Origin: Dolomedes plantarius
Lineage: Eukaryota; Arthropoda; Arachnida; Araneae; Dolomedidae
NCBI GenBank assembly: GCA_907164885.2
Contig: OU015499.1
Coordinates: forward strand, 165,156,097 to 165,220,096
Reading direction: 5' to 3'
Length of the DNA: 64,000 nucleotides
Shown: positions 21,890 to 33,065 of the stretch, piece by piece
Layout of the letters: each line of letters opens with the position of its first letter
Numbering within the stretch: the stretch's first letter is position 1
Program-made: the position numbers and the translations under genes
Notes under the pieces: generated by a model
What the model was told of the DNA's origin: nothing
The model's database searches: none
Seen by the model: the letters and a program-made list of their open reading frames with translations, nothing else

Positions 21890-22612
21890 GTTGGGGGAAG
21901 TACCTTAACAATATCTTTGGCATTTACTTCCCCAGTATCAGCAACATCAGTAAATTTAAATTTTCCATCTCCACACTTTTTCATAAACTTAATGTTATAT
22001 CCATTTATGGCATCTCGCGAAAGAATTGTACCTAAGTATAATTTTACAAATTTTTTACAACATACTTTACAACAACATAGTCATGCTCGTTAATTTTCAC
22101 TCTTTGTCTATAATTATCAGTGAATGTGCGATGAGACGCTTGTTTGTCACCAGTATGCGGCTTCTTTGTGGTATGTTTATTTGTAGGCTGTAACTGAATA
22201 ATTCCAATCTCAAAATGTTTACAAAATCCATCAAACCCACTAGTTAAACAACTTAATTTTCGGGCATGAACGTTCATAGGATCTTTTCTTGACCATGTTA
22301 TCTATCGAATTTCCATTGTCCCTTTAAATTGTGCAAGTTCTTCTGGCAATAATTTATCTATATCATCAATATCGTTTGATGGGATTGAAAAAATTTGCAA
22401 TTTTTTTAGATTTGTTTTAAGGGCTGGTATTAGTTTGATAAAGTTGTTTAAATTTTCTCCTTGTGCTACAAGATAGTCTACCGTTCTTTTCAGACAAACA
22501 TCTACACCATCTGGAGCACCCTTTCCATGACCACTTTCAGAGCAGTGCCAATTTAATGACTTAACATACTGTAACTTTGAGGCCAAAAATGTACCAATAA
22601 GAAAAAACATCT
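21890..22612 (-). pseudogene. 3' part of a transposase-like gene
   Basis: The frame from 22610 reads MFFLIGTFLASKL, then LNWHCSESGHGKGAPDGV and CLKRTVDYLVAQGENLNNF, followed by an in-frame TAG at 22302. It continues in frame through HEDYVV-like NEHDYVVVKYVV, then an unframed tail with ILSRDAINGYNIKFMKKCGD to VNAKDIVKVLPP. The W-x5-HGKG-x2-DG-x4-KR core and the trailing YVVVKY / KVLPP module match the layout of the gene in the 60248-63376 element (EWHF..HGKGPCDGVG; GGYVVAVYDGKWYLSY). It is a diverged relative of that family. Its upstream half is missing; a TTAA insertion sits at 22613. Confidence 0.7.
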
Positions 22613-22696
22613 TTAACCTTTAGCTTACGGGGCCTATTTTTTCGATTCCCTCCTTAGAATGGGAAATTTCATACCCCCTTTGTAAGAACGGCCATT

Positions 22697-22860
<164 letters not shown>

Positions 22861-23159
22861 AGAATAAGATGAAAGAGAAAACCAGTAATAGCTCTAAAGC
22901 TACATGAAGCCAGGAACATCCAACATGTAAAGATAAGTATGAATACGGTTTTTGACAGCATTTCTTCATCAGCGGTGTCAATACTGTCTAAAAACCAATG
23001 GATTGTTTCTGATGAGTATGATCTATTAAATAAACACACTCAGACACCATACAATCCATTATTAACAGAAGAATTGAATAATAAATGAATTTGTATTAAA
23101 GTACTTAACCAAAGAACACCAAGCCTGGCGCTAGTCAGAGTGGAAGTTAAGAACTTATA

Positions 23160-23708
<549 letters not shown>

Positions 23709-23765
23709 TTCTTGGGCCCGTATTCTTGGGATACATGCTATCCTACCCCGTAAGGAAAAGGTTAA

Positions 23766-24854
23766 AATATTTTTCAGTTATTAACTAAAACTGAAATTTT
23801 TAAATTTTCAGTCAATTGGCTTGTATGTTTATGCCAAAATTACTATTATATTATCATTCAGTAAATTGCTATGAATGTAAAATTTTTAATTGTATAATCT
23901 ATTTTTTATAATTCAATATATAGCTTACATGTCATCAATAAATGATCGCTGCACTTAGTTTTTCATAAAGAACCAAATTTCTTCCACTATAAAATCATGA
24001 TTAATTTAACTGAAGGCTGATGAATAATGTGACTGAATTTAGTTATCACCTCCGTAATTTAATCTCACCTCCATGATAACTGATCCCAGAAATCATTCAC
24101 GGAGGTGAGAAACATTATATTTAACACAAAATTTTATTCTAAATATGTGGAATCATAAAACTGAACAATTGCTATTAATAAATGTTCTCTATGACTAAAC
24201 TTGTGATAATATTAAAATTATTACTTGAACATATTCTTAACTGTAATAAAGGTTCACGGAGGTTCGATTTATGTGTAACCGTTTACGGATTTCACAATGG
24301 ACCTCAAATAAAACTCATGAGAACAATCTTGTTGCAAGTCGATCTGTTCACCAAAACAAAATGGCTAATTGTGTGTTGTCAGAATACCATTTGCTGCAGA
24401 CATCACTGCTATCTAGTTCCAGTTTATAACAGCATTCTTGAATACTCATGGAGGTGAAAACAGTTCTTGAGACAAAACTTTTCACTAATATTGTAATTGT
24501 TGATCTTAAAATATTAATAAAAAAAATTTGGAATAACTAATTTTTACTATCTAAAATTCAGAATTATTAAGTAAAAAGAAATATTTTTGAATATAAAATG
24601 AATAAAAGAGGGAAATGTATGACAACATAGAGGTAAGGACATGTGAGGTTTGATATATTATGATCCAAAAAAATCACTAAATTTATTTATAATAAAGAAC
24701 AAAAATTTATTAGTTTTAATTAGTCCATTATTATGGTAAATATCAATGAAAAATATTCAAGGCAAATATAACCATAATGATGTATCGTAAAAAAGACATA
24801 AAATGTACACTTTCAGGAGAATGACCGATAATAAACTTTAATTCCATTTTAACT
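23766..24854. other. AT-rich spacer with ACGGAGGTGA motifs
   Basis: No gene. CACCTCCGT / ACGGAGGTGA occurs in both orientations at about 24049, 24073, 24100 and 24449, perhaps a degraded inverted-repeat element. No target duplication was recognised. Confidence 0.3.
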
Positions 24855-25050
24855 CCGAATCAAGGGCCTTGTGGTACACCGCGCTGGTTTTCGGTGCTGA
24901 GGGTGCTGGCGAAGCGCCACTAAAATGCCTCCGTTTGTGTCGTCCCTTCATAGGGGGCAATGCCTATATGGCGCCCCCGTAATAAAGTGGCCAGCAAAAC
25001 TGCGGTGAATTATAGGCGAATGTCTTCGCGACAAGTGCCTCTGCATTGGA
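24855..25050. repeat. SINE-like repeat, copy 1
   Basis: Contains TTCATAGGGGGCAATGCC and GTGGCCAGCAAAACTGCGG, which correspond to CCTCATAGGGATCAATGC and GTAGCCAGCAAGACTTCACGG at 35355-35560. No ORF. A retroposon family is likely because the second copy ends in an A-rich tail. Confidence 0.55.
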
Positions 25051-25689
25051 GACTTCGTTTTAATGACTGTGCTTCAAAAACTATCTGAGTAATAAAATGG
25101 AATAAGAATAGGAATTTTCAAAATTGAGTGTCCGATGAAAAATTGGGAAAAATGTCGGAAAACTGGTTAAAATAGATCCACATATTAAATATACAGATTT
25201 TTACTATATCTATTTGAAAATTGCATATACTTAAGTGGCACATGCATAACAATCTGCTTTGAATGTCATTCTAACCAAAGAAAAATAGACGAGAGAATCC
25301 GTACACCTTCGAAGGGGTTTTTAGAAATTTTTTAGTTTTGCTTTTTTATCTATATTTATCTTGAGATGTTAGTCGAAAGTTGGAAAAACAGATAAAAATG
25401 GAGCAGTTACATTAAAATAATTTTTTGGGGGGAAATAAACTGGGAAAGTTGGGTGCGAATTGGACATTTCTGCAAAACAGGATTACTCAAAAATAAACAA
25501 ACATATTATTATTTTATAAATTGGAAAATGAAGATCTCCAGGGAATAGAGTATTTTCGAGTTAATATTCTGTTCATCCCAGAGGCTGTAGCAATTTTAAG
25601 TACTGATGCACAGAAAAATTGCTTAAAAATTCATTCTCATTTGCGATGCATACCGATGGAAACAAAAACTAATTAATCCACTACAATGA

Positions 25690-26085
25690 CGAGCGTCGCC
25701 TATTCCCTTTATAAACATTTGAAGAGCAACTCTTCAAAATTTTGAGGCGTCACTTTTTACCGTAGGATTTCTTGCGTCAAGAGAAATGACCCCAAACTAG
25801 TACACCACCACCACCGAACTTGAGAGTTGGAACGATGCACTCGGGTAACAGACGTTCGCCTGGCATTCGCTAAACCCAAGCACGCCCATCAGACTGGAAG
25901 AGCGTGTAGCCTGACTTGATGATTTGGAGTGGTTTCTGGCGGTTCTTACGAACCTCACGCTTCAGGACACGCCGATCCCGTTCGGCCAGCTTACGGGGAC
26001 GACCAACGAGTGCAGTTCGTACTCCCGTGGTCTTCAACTTCTTCACTGGGTCAACTGTACCATTGGTCAACTGTACCAATAGTTG
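25690..26085 (-). pseudogene. Tc1-like transposase relic
   Basis: The minus strand reads a helix-turn-helix segment (GRPRKLAERDRRVLKREVRK), then directly FQSDGRAWV, a stop, [20 protein letters not shown] and LVWGHFS. These are the DNA-binding and mid-catalytic parts of a Tc1-type transposase. The intervening region with the first catalytic Asp is deleted and the Trp of V-W-R is a stop, so it is dead. No terminal repeats were found. Confidence 0.8.
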
Positions 26086-26099
26086 CCCGTGGCTGTGAT

Positions 26100-26774
26100 A
26101 ATTCTACGGCAATTTGCCACTAATGTGACAACCAACTATAACACCTCTTTCAAAGAGACTAAGTTCCTTGTGTGTGTGTGCGTAGATATGGAAATATAGA
26201 ATTTAAAAAAATAAACCAAAAGTTGTTTAAGCATATTATTTATCCATCTATGTATTTAGTGTCTGCTTATTTAAGTTAGGCTGGCAACATCTGAATCCAT
26301 TTAAAACGAAAAAAAAAAGAAAAAATGCTCAAATTAGATAGCACAACATTTTAATAGAAATTCCAACAAATTAAACGCACCAACTGGTCGTATGACATTT
26401 CCTCGAGAACAAAGAATGAAACGTCAAGAAAATGAGCTGGTAGCACCGTGATGCGAAAAACTAATTTTATATCAGAGCTGAAGAATGTGGCTCTTGCGCT
26501 TGTCAAAGTTTCGTAAATTGGGTTGCGAGGAGTCTGGTGTAGCCGGTCGCCACAAGTGATATTTTGATCCAAATAATGGGTCCTACAGATACTTCCACAG
26601 AAGGAAAGCTCTTTCTTATAAAATTCAGCTGCCTGGAGTCGTAAAAACTGCCCATTATCCTCATATAGACCATTAAAACAGACGAGAACTGTTTGAATCG
26701 CGTTCTGATTTTTATGATTTCAAATATTCTTTTTCAAGATGATATGTTGTCGTTGTTGTTTCTGTGGTCGGAAT
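26100..26774. other. Spacer, no gene seen
   Basis: A short GT run near 26167 and an A-rich tract near 26310 only. Reading frames are short and resemble no known protein. Confidence 0.3.
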
Positions 26775-27005
26775 TCATTCTAGGCCCTGTCTATGTAGGC
26801 TATCGGGCTGAGAGGTGCGGCTCAGGTTTAGACTGGTGCCAACTCCATTTTCACCAAAGGGCGACGTCTGAGGGTCGAATCCTCTCTCAACTCGTAGAGG
26901 GACTCTCCTGTCTACGGACTTATCCGACCTAGACTCGGAGGTTTTTCGAATCGAGGATCCTTAGTTCCGAAAGCTGACGTGCTGCCTCTACGCTACCTCA
27001 GGTCC
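26775..27005 (-). repeat. tRNA-derived SINE, minus strand
   Basis: On the minus strand GAGGTAGCGTAGAGGCAGC (A-box-like TAGCGTAGAGG) is followed by CTCGATTCGAAAAACC (B-box-like GATTCGAAA), then a body. Box spacing fits a tRNA-like head; a body with GGGTCGAATCC on the plus side suggests a composite. Confidence 0.55.
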
Positions 27006-27774
27006 TTCTAGATGATGTATTCCCTTTCATGAACTTCCGCCATATTGGATTCATAATGCTTTCGGTAACAAAGATAACTGTCAACAATGACTTAACAATA
27101 ACAAATAAACGAACGGAAGGCATCGGGTAGCGATAAACCAACAGTTAACCCTAAAAGCAACAATGAAAACATTGTAAAGACCACCGTGTTCCAAAGATTT
27201 CGTCACTCTGATATTGAGCCGCTTCAAAGTATGTTGTACGCTATCATCTTTGGAGTTTTCTTCGTTCTTTTCTTGTGCTATCTTGTGCACAGGCGTTCTG
27301 CCGAACAGGGCGAGCCATCCGATGAAGTAAGTTGTGGCCATTGAAATGGACGATTTCGTCTTCCCGGGTCGCTGACGCATGCTGGGAAATCTTGTTTTGA
27401 CTGCTAAAATAGGAGGGTAGGATCTGGTTTAGGTACCGTGTGATGTGAGTTCGCTGACAGGAAAGCCGAAATTGCAACTCATTCAGACAAAATGATGTAT
27501 TTCGGCACATTTGAAACATCGAATTTGAATTTTTAATGGACCTTCAAGCTCTGTATTAAATTTTTTGCTCTATATGTTAAATGAGGATTAGTTTTTACTA
27601 CATTTTAGAATCCCCTATGTATATTCCCTCCGAATATTCAATATGTATAAGATGGCAGAATGATGTCACCTAATATAATTTTTGGCCAGCACTTCCCAAA
27701 ATGCTCCATCCCTTTTCTTCTGATTCCCAAAATCTACTCCGAATGCCGGCTACGGACATCGGGTCGGCATGTTA
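27006..27774. other. Spacer, no supported gene
   Basis: The minus-strand frames of 91-99 codons here share no recognisable motif and have no splice support. Confidence 0.3.
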
Positions 27775-27848
27775 CACAATGAAACTTCTCTATGGCGGTC
27801 AGTAATGGTTCCGAATAAAGTGGGTGGCCGGCTAGAGAAGTTTCACTG
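27775..27848. mobile_element. Tiny MITE with TA flanks, 74 bp
   Basis: CACAATGAAACTTCTCTA at the left is mirrored by TAGAGAAGTTTCACTG at the right, with TA on each side (27773-27774, 27849-27850). A pogo/Tc1-type nonautonomous element is likely. Confidence 0.65.
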
Positions 27849-28317
27849 TATTTAATAACACGAGTACTATATTCAAACAAAAGAAAATTGGCAAGATATG
27901 TTTTTCAGATGTCCGATACATTAAAGGTAACTATATAACTTGAAATCAGAGCTTCGTGCTCACGGTATTGCTTTTTCTCGAATCTATGCCAGATGCTCAG
28001 TAACGTCAAATGCGCGGAAAGTGTTTCCCTTCCTTTCAAATCTTCGTTGCTTTGTTAAGGGACATAAAAAGAAGAACAGGAAAAAATACCGAAAATGTAA
28101 ATAACCCAAAAAGTTTTTCAGTTCGAGAAACAAACGAAATTCAGTTTCAGTTCTTAACTATGACATGAGTAACTTAACTCCTACAACCAGGAGAAAAGTA
28201 TCTATGAAACAGTTTGATAAAATATGAGATGGATTTTATTTTTTGGGGATAATAGAAAGATTCTTTTGCGGAAATACTTAGGAAATATATACTGTAGGTT
28301 CATATTACCCCTATATA

Positions 28318-29081
28318 CAAGGTTCCGTTACATCCCACTTAACTTCTAAACGGTGACAGATTAAGTCATAAAGTCGGTGTCTAGGTATAGTAAAAGAGCT
28401 ATGCACTACTCGACGAGACAGCTTACAACGCCATCTATGGGCACATTTTGGAATTAGAGTTTCTATCTCAAAAACGGTACGAGATACGGGAAAAAAGTGA
28501 GTTACAAAGTTGTTCAGCATCCTCGATTTAGTAAGAAGAGATACCTTGCGCACATTAATACTCAAAACAGAATTCTAAAAATGAACATTTGTTTGGTAAT
28601 GATTTTCGACACTATGGCGTCGTGAAACGCGAGCGAAGCTCGAAAAGACCAGATAATGCAGTCCAGAATGCAAATGTATATAGTGTCTAATGGAGAGCAT
28701 TTTCAGCCTCTTAAATAAATGATCCTGAATTTAGGGAAGTGTCTCAGTTTCTTTTTTCCACTCTTTATGACTCGACAATTTTCGAAATCGTGACCAAGCA
28801 GATGTTCATTTTCTACATTTTGTTTTAGGTATTAATGTTCGCAATGTGTCTTTTCTTACAAAATCGATGATGCTGAACAAATTTGTAATTCACTTTTTTC
28901 CTGTATCGCGTACTATTTTTGAGATAAAAACACTCATTCCAAAATTTACGGATAGATGGCGTTGTAAGTTGTGTCATCGAGTATCGCATAGCCCTTTTAC
29001 TATACCTAGACACAAAATTTATAGCCTAAGCTGTCACCGTTTAGAATTTAAGGGGTATAACAGATATAGGTTGGAACCCTG
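28318..29081. mobile_element. Foldback element with about 300-bp arms
   Basis: Bases 28318-28615 and about 28785-29081 are diverged inverted copies of each other: CAAGGTTCC at the left end, GGAACCCTG at the right end, TA flanking both. Both arms translate to similar frames in opposite orientation (HFFPVSRTVFEIETLIPK and HFFPVSRTIFEIKTLIPK), so the arms may preserve a coding fragment or be evolving in parallel. The loop of about 170 bp has no ORF. Confidence 0.75.
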
Positions 29082-29444
29082 TATTTTACAATCATTTGAG
29101 AGACGAAATCGATGTTTTTCACGATCGTTGATGTCCCACAGACACTTTCCAGAGGCTACATTAGCCTGCATCAATCTTCTACGTTAGACTATTAAATCTG
29201 TATCACTGAGACGTGATAAAGACATAGACGCACAATGAAGGAATTTGTTGCACAATTAATACATACGCTTTTTGTTTCTCTCCTCCTCATTCAGCGTTCC
29301 TCCGTCAACACCTTAGGAGGACACGTGGTAGAGGTGGAACAGTCACAGGATGAACAATACGACCAGAATTTTGGGTGAGTCGCTTCCGTAGACCTTTTCT
29401 ACTCTCCTCACTAAGACGATTATATATATATATATATATATATA

Positions 29445-30854
29445 CACTGCTGGCCACTGTAAATGCAACACCCTGAAGGAAACATGCAAATAACATGAAA
29501 TTTACAACATGCATTAGCGGAGGTGAGATATGCAAATGATTAGAATTTCAGCGCAGACGCACATCACGCGCGCCTGTGGCGCCACTTCAAAGCGCCATTT
29601 AAGGCTTGGAGATTTCGACGATTTCAAGTTCTGCAATTGTGTTTTTCTTGTGGTTTTTCAAAAAAAAAACGATCAATTATGCCTCGTCGAAAACAGCGAT
29701 CATCTTGTGATCAAGTATCCGAGTTCGACAGAGGAAGGATAGTGGCCTACCGAGATTGTGGATTATCTTTCAGGGAAATCGGTAGTCGTGTTGGACGAAA
29801 CCAAACAAATGTAATGCGGATATGTGATCGTTGGATGCAGGAGGGTACGACGGACCGGCGTGTTCGACGCATCCACCTCAGCGCACCACTTCACGTGATG
29901 ACAGGCAAATTGTGCGCATGGCAGTGACGGATCGCTCAGTCACATCACGAACCATAGCACAGCACATACAGTCTGTAACGCATCATCCAGTGTCTGCGCG
30001 TACCATTCTACGCCGTTTACAGCAGAGTGGTCTGTCTGCAAGACGTCCATTGCTTTGTCTACCCTTGACGCAGAACCACAGACGTCTCCACCGCCAATGG
30101 TGCGATGACAGAAGGATGTGGACGGCAGAATGGAATGAAATTGTCTTTACTGACGAGTCACGCTTCTGTCTGCAACACCACGATGGTCGCATTCGAGTCT
30201 GGAGACACCGTGAAGAGAGGATGCTGAACAGCTGCGTTATGCACCGCCATACTGGTCCTGCTCCGGGTATTATGGTATGGGGCGGGATTGGATATCACTC
30301 TCGCACACATCTAGTACGCATTGCTGGTACTTTAAACAGACAGCTCTACATCTCCGAGGTGTTGGAGCCAGTTGTCCTTCCTTACCTTCAGGGCTTGCCC
30401 ACAGCCCTATTTCAACAGGATAATGCGCGACCACATGTGGCACGCATTGTCCAACGGTTCTTCGTCAATCGCCAGATTCAATTGCTTCCCTAGCCGCCTC
30501 GCTCTCCGGATCTTTCGCCGATGGAAAACACGTGGTCCATGGTTGCTCTACGATTGACCCAGATTCCATCCCCAGCTGCCACAGCAGATCAACTTTGGCA
30601 ACGTGTGGAAGCTGCTTGGTCTGCTGTACCCCAAGAACTCATCCAAAGTCTCTTTGAATCAATGCCGAGGCGTGTGGCAGCGGTGGTCTCCAACAATGGC
30701 GGCTACTCTGGCTACTGATTTTGGCAGGAACCACACTTCACAGAAGTCTATAAATTTAATCATTTGATACTTGGTCAACATGTTATCTACAAAATTGATT
30801 TTATTGTGATATCTCTTGTCTTTCTTGGTGTTGCAATATGGGTGGCCAGCAGTG
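29445..30854 (+). mobile_element. Tc1/mariner element, DD34E type, inactive
   Basis: Inverted ends CACTGCTGGCCACTGTAAAT and (complement) CACTGCTGGCCACCCATATT, with TA at 29443-29444 and 30855-30856. The body is about 1.4 kb with one plus-strand transposase gene broken by a frameshift and a stop. Confidence 0.93.
29679..30718 (+). pseudogene. Tc1-like transposase, frameshift plus nonsense
   Basis: The ATG at 29679 gives MPRRKQRSSCDQVSEFDRGR and a paired helix-turn-helix (YRDCGLSFREIGSRVGRN). The frame slips near 29860-29875, then continues RTTSRDDRQIVRMAVTDRSV. Catalytic residues are present: VFTDESRF, LFQQDNARPH and SPDLSPMEN, with 34 residues between the second Asp and the Glu. A TAG replaces the Trp expected in LLP-W-PPRSPD at 30491. 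The protein ends NNGGYSGY. It cannot make active transposase. Confidence 0.9.
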
Positions 30855-30856
<2 letters not shown>

Positions 30857-30886
<30 letters not shown>

Positions 30887-30888
30887 TA
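30857..30888. repeat. (CA)n microsatellite
   Basis: Plain CA run directly beside the Tc1 element's right end. Confidence 0.9.
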
Positions 30889-31524
30889 AATATTCTTCCA
30901 TTTACGACCGAGATAGGGATCGAGACATTGGTCGTAGGTCGAGTTCCAAACAATTTTTTTTTGTATATGTACATTCATATATTTTTTACTTTCATGCATA
31001 CATACGTAATTTAAAATACATTTTACTTTATTTCGAAGAAAAAATAATTCTTTGCCATCACTACTTATATTGTTAGTACAATCCATTGGTTCAGAATTTG
31101 CGACAGAAGCAAGTTTTTATAGCAAAGTTGTCCGAGGTAGTTTGAACAGGTTGAGTCTTCTTTTCCTTGTATACGTAGTCCGGTAGCAAGCCATATTGTC
31201 CTGAATGCGACGATTTACACTTGTGAATCTTTCATCGCTTGCTTCTCATTGTTGTAGTCCTTTATTAATATAACGAAAAGCTGAAGCAATTTCTGACGCC
31301 AATGAAGGTTTATTTAATTTATTGTGTGGAATATCGAACTATTGCATCACACATTTTTATTATTGCGTCAAAAATTTTTAGCAGTACTGCAGAATAATGT
31401 ATCATATTTTTAACAATTGTGTAATACCTATCGGCATGTACTGTACTTTAGAGAAACAGTATTTTTGAGATTTTAAAAAAAATTATTATTTAAAATTTTC
31501 GGTCGTAAGTCCAGAAATACCTGT
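30889..31524. other. Spacer, no gene seen
   Basis: AT-rich sequence without supported ORF, repeat end or splice pair. Confidence 0.3.
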
Positions 31525-31530
31525 GTGTAT

Positions 31531-31619
<89 letters not shown>
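31525..31619. repeat. (AC)n(TA)n microsatellite
   Basis: ACACACAC followed by a TA run of about 75 bp; it abuts the MITE at 31620. Confidence 0.92.
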
Positions 31620-31622
<3 letters not shown>

Positions 31623-31775
31623 TGGAATCTGGATCGATCGTTCTCCGAACCATCGTTTTCCCGTATGTGTCGTTTATTTTACCCAGTCCCGGCGATCCTA
31701 TTGCTTTGTTATGTTCCCGCATTTATCGTCCAGTTTAGTCGGTCCCTTGGAAAACAATAGATCGAGATGCCACTA
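31620..31775. mobile_element. pogo/Tigger-like MITE, 156 bp
   Basis: CAGTGGAATCTGGATCGATC at the left corresponds inversely to GATCGAGATGCCACTA at the right, flanked by TA on both sides. Noncoding. Confidence 0.7.
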
Positions 31776-32325
31776 TATGTATATGTGCGTGTATGCCTGT
31801 GAGTGTGTTTTCGAGATCCTAGTTCAATTAATTGAGCTCGCCTTTTATATTTGAAGCATTATAGGAACTCAATATTTATGTTCTTAATTTTGTTCTATAC
31901 GAGTATGTCAATATCTCCCCCTCTATGGGTAACTAATATGAGCTCAGTGAGATGCCAAAAATCATGAATGACAATTTCCTTAAGACAGGAAATGTATGCT
32001 ATGGTCGATGTGACAGCCCAAACGCGGTCATAAAATAATTACTAGTAGTGCAGCACACTCGATAGTACTCTTCTAGAGTTAGATACTTGAATTAAGTCTT
32101 GCTCAAAATGTCGCGGGTCGGACCCCAGATCTTTCTGCACAGCATCACTGGACGAAGCATCATCCGTACAGAGTCGTCTCTCAACATAAATTCGACTCCC
32201 AGTCTCTTGTCCCGTTATCACTGTCCGCCATAATCCTGTTTCTGAATTCGACATGCAGCGTACTTGTCTATGACCTTTGCCGACGGTACACAGTGACGGC
32301 AAAACCGCTTTCACCCACCTCTAAA
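31776..32325. other. Spacer, no supported gene
   Basis: A 90-codon minus-strand frame (32042-32314) contains DDASSSDAVQKDLGSDPRHF, but there is no start context or splice evidence. It ends 12 bases from a dispersed repeat and may be part of a larger relic. Confidence 0.25.
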
Positions 32326-32560
32326 GGCGCCTATACATACAGCAAACGAAGCCGAACGAAAGTTGTCCGATAAATGTCAACAAACACCACAGAACGCATT
32401 TCTTCACCTTTAGTACGTCCTTCGCTCAGTAGGCGGTACATCAAATAAGAAAGTTGGCGACTCTTCGCTCGCTATATGGGTTCAGCTCGGAATCTTTTTA
32501 CTTTTTGCTTGGAAACTTCATTTCGAGTAGGAAACTTCATTCTCCAGTGCAAGATCAAAT
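32326..32560. repeat. GGCGCCTATA dispersed element, copy 1
   Basis: Begins GGCGCCTATACATACAGC and contains AACGAAAGTTGTCCGATAAA and TTCATTTCGAGTAGGAAACT. It matches 37388-37865 and the split copy at 38823-38834 plus 40056-40480. CGAACGAA motifs are frequent. A nonautonomous DNA element is likely. Confidence 0.6.
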
Positions 32561-33065
32561 ATCATCTTATCCGTTCTAATCTGTAGCAGAAAACAAACCG
32601 TTTATAGTTCATGACGATGTTTAGCAATTAAATTTCGACAGTTCAATTTCTTTTCAAGCTGCGTTTTCAACGTTTCTCTGAAATGATGATCTAGACAAAA
32701 TGCTCTATCTCGGAAGGACTGTTGAAGGGAAATTTGCTGTGAAATAACACCCTCCGTTTACGCAAGTCTAAATTCAAAGAGAAATAGATTTTGAAATTTT
32801 GATTTCGAATCCTTTTATATCAGTAACCCGTGTCTCGATTTTCAGTCCACTAGTTTTATTTCGTTTCTATTTCTATTAAGGGTTTCGTTTTAAAATAAAT
32901 ATTGTACCCCATTTATGCTGTAATGAAACAAAAACAAACAAACTTAAATAATGTATTCTTGTTTGTTTAACTTTATTTGTAGTATTGTTTGTTTTCTCAC
33001 ATCATGTTTTATTGATATTGAGAGATCGCGTGCATAAGAGTAATAATAAAATTTATATGTTGCAG

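Noticed and set aside
27081..27519. Overlapping minus-strand frames of 91-99 codons
   Set aside because: No recognisable domain; two overlapping frames and no splice support.
27906..27923. Possible 18-nt first exon ATGTCCGATACATTAAAG between ag and gtaact for the spliced gene
   Set aside because: It exits in phase 0, whereas the exon at 33066 needs a two-base carry-over; without an intermediate exon it cannot join.
32042..32314. 90-codon minus-strand frame with a DDASSSDAVQKDLGSDPRHF segment
   Set aside because: Looks protein-like but has no start, splice partner or second copy to test it; kept only as a note.
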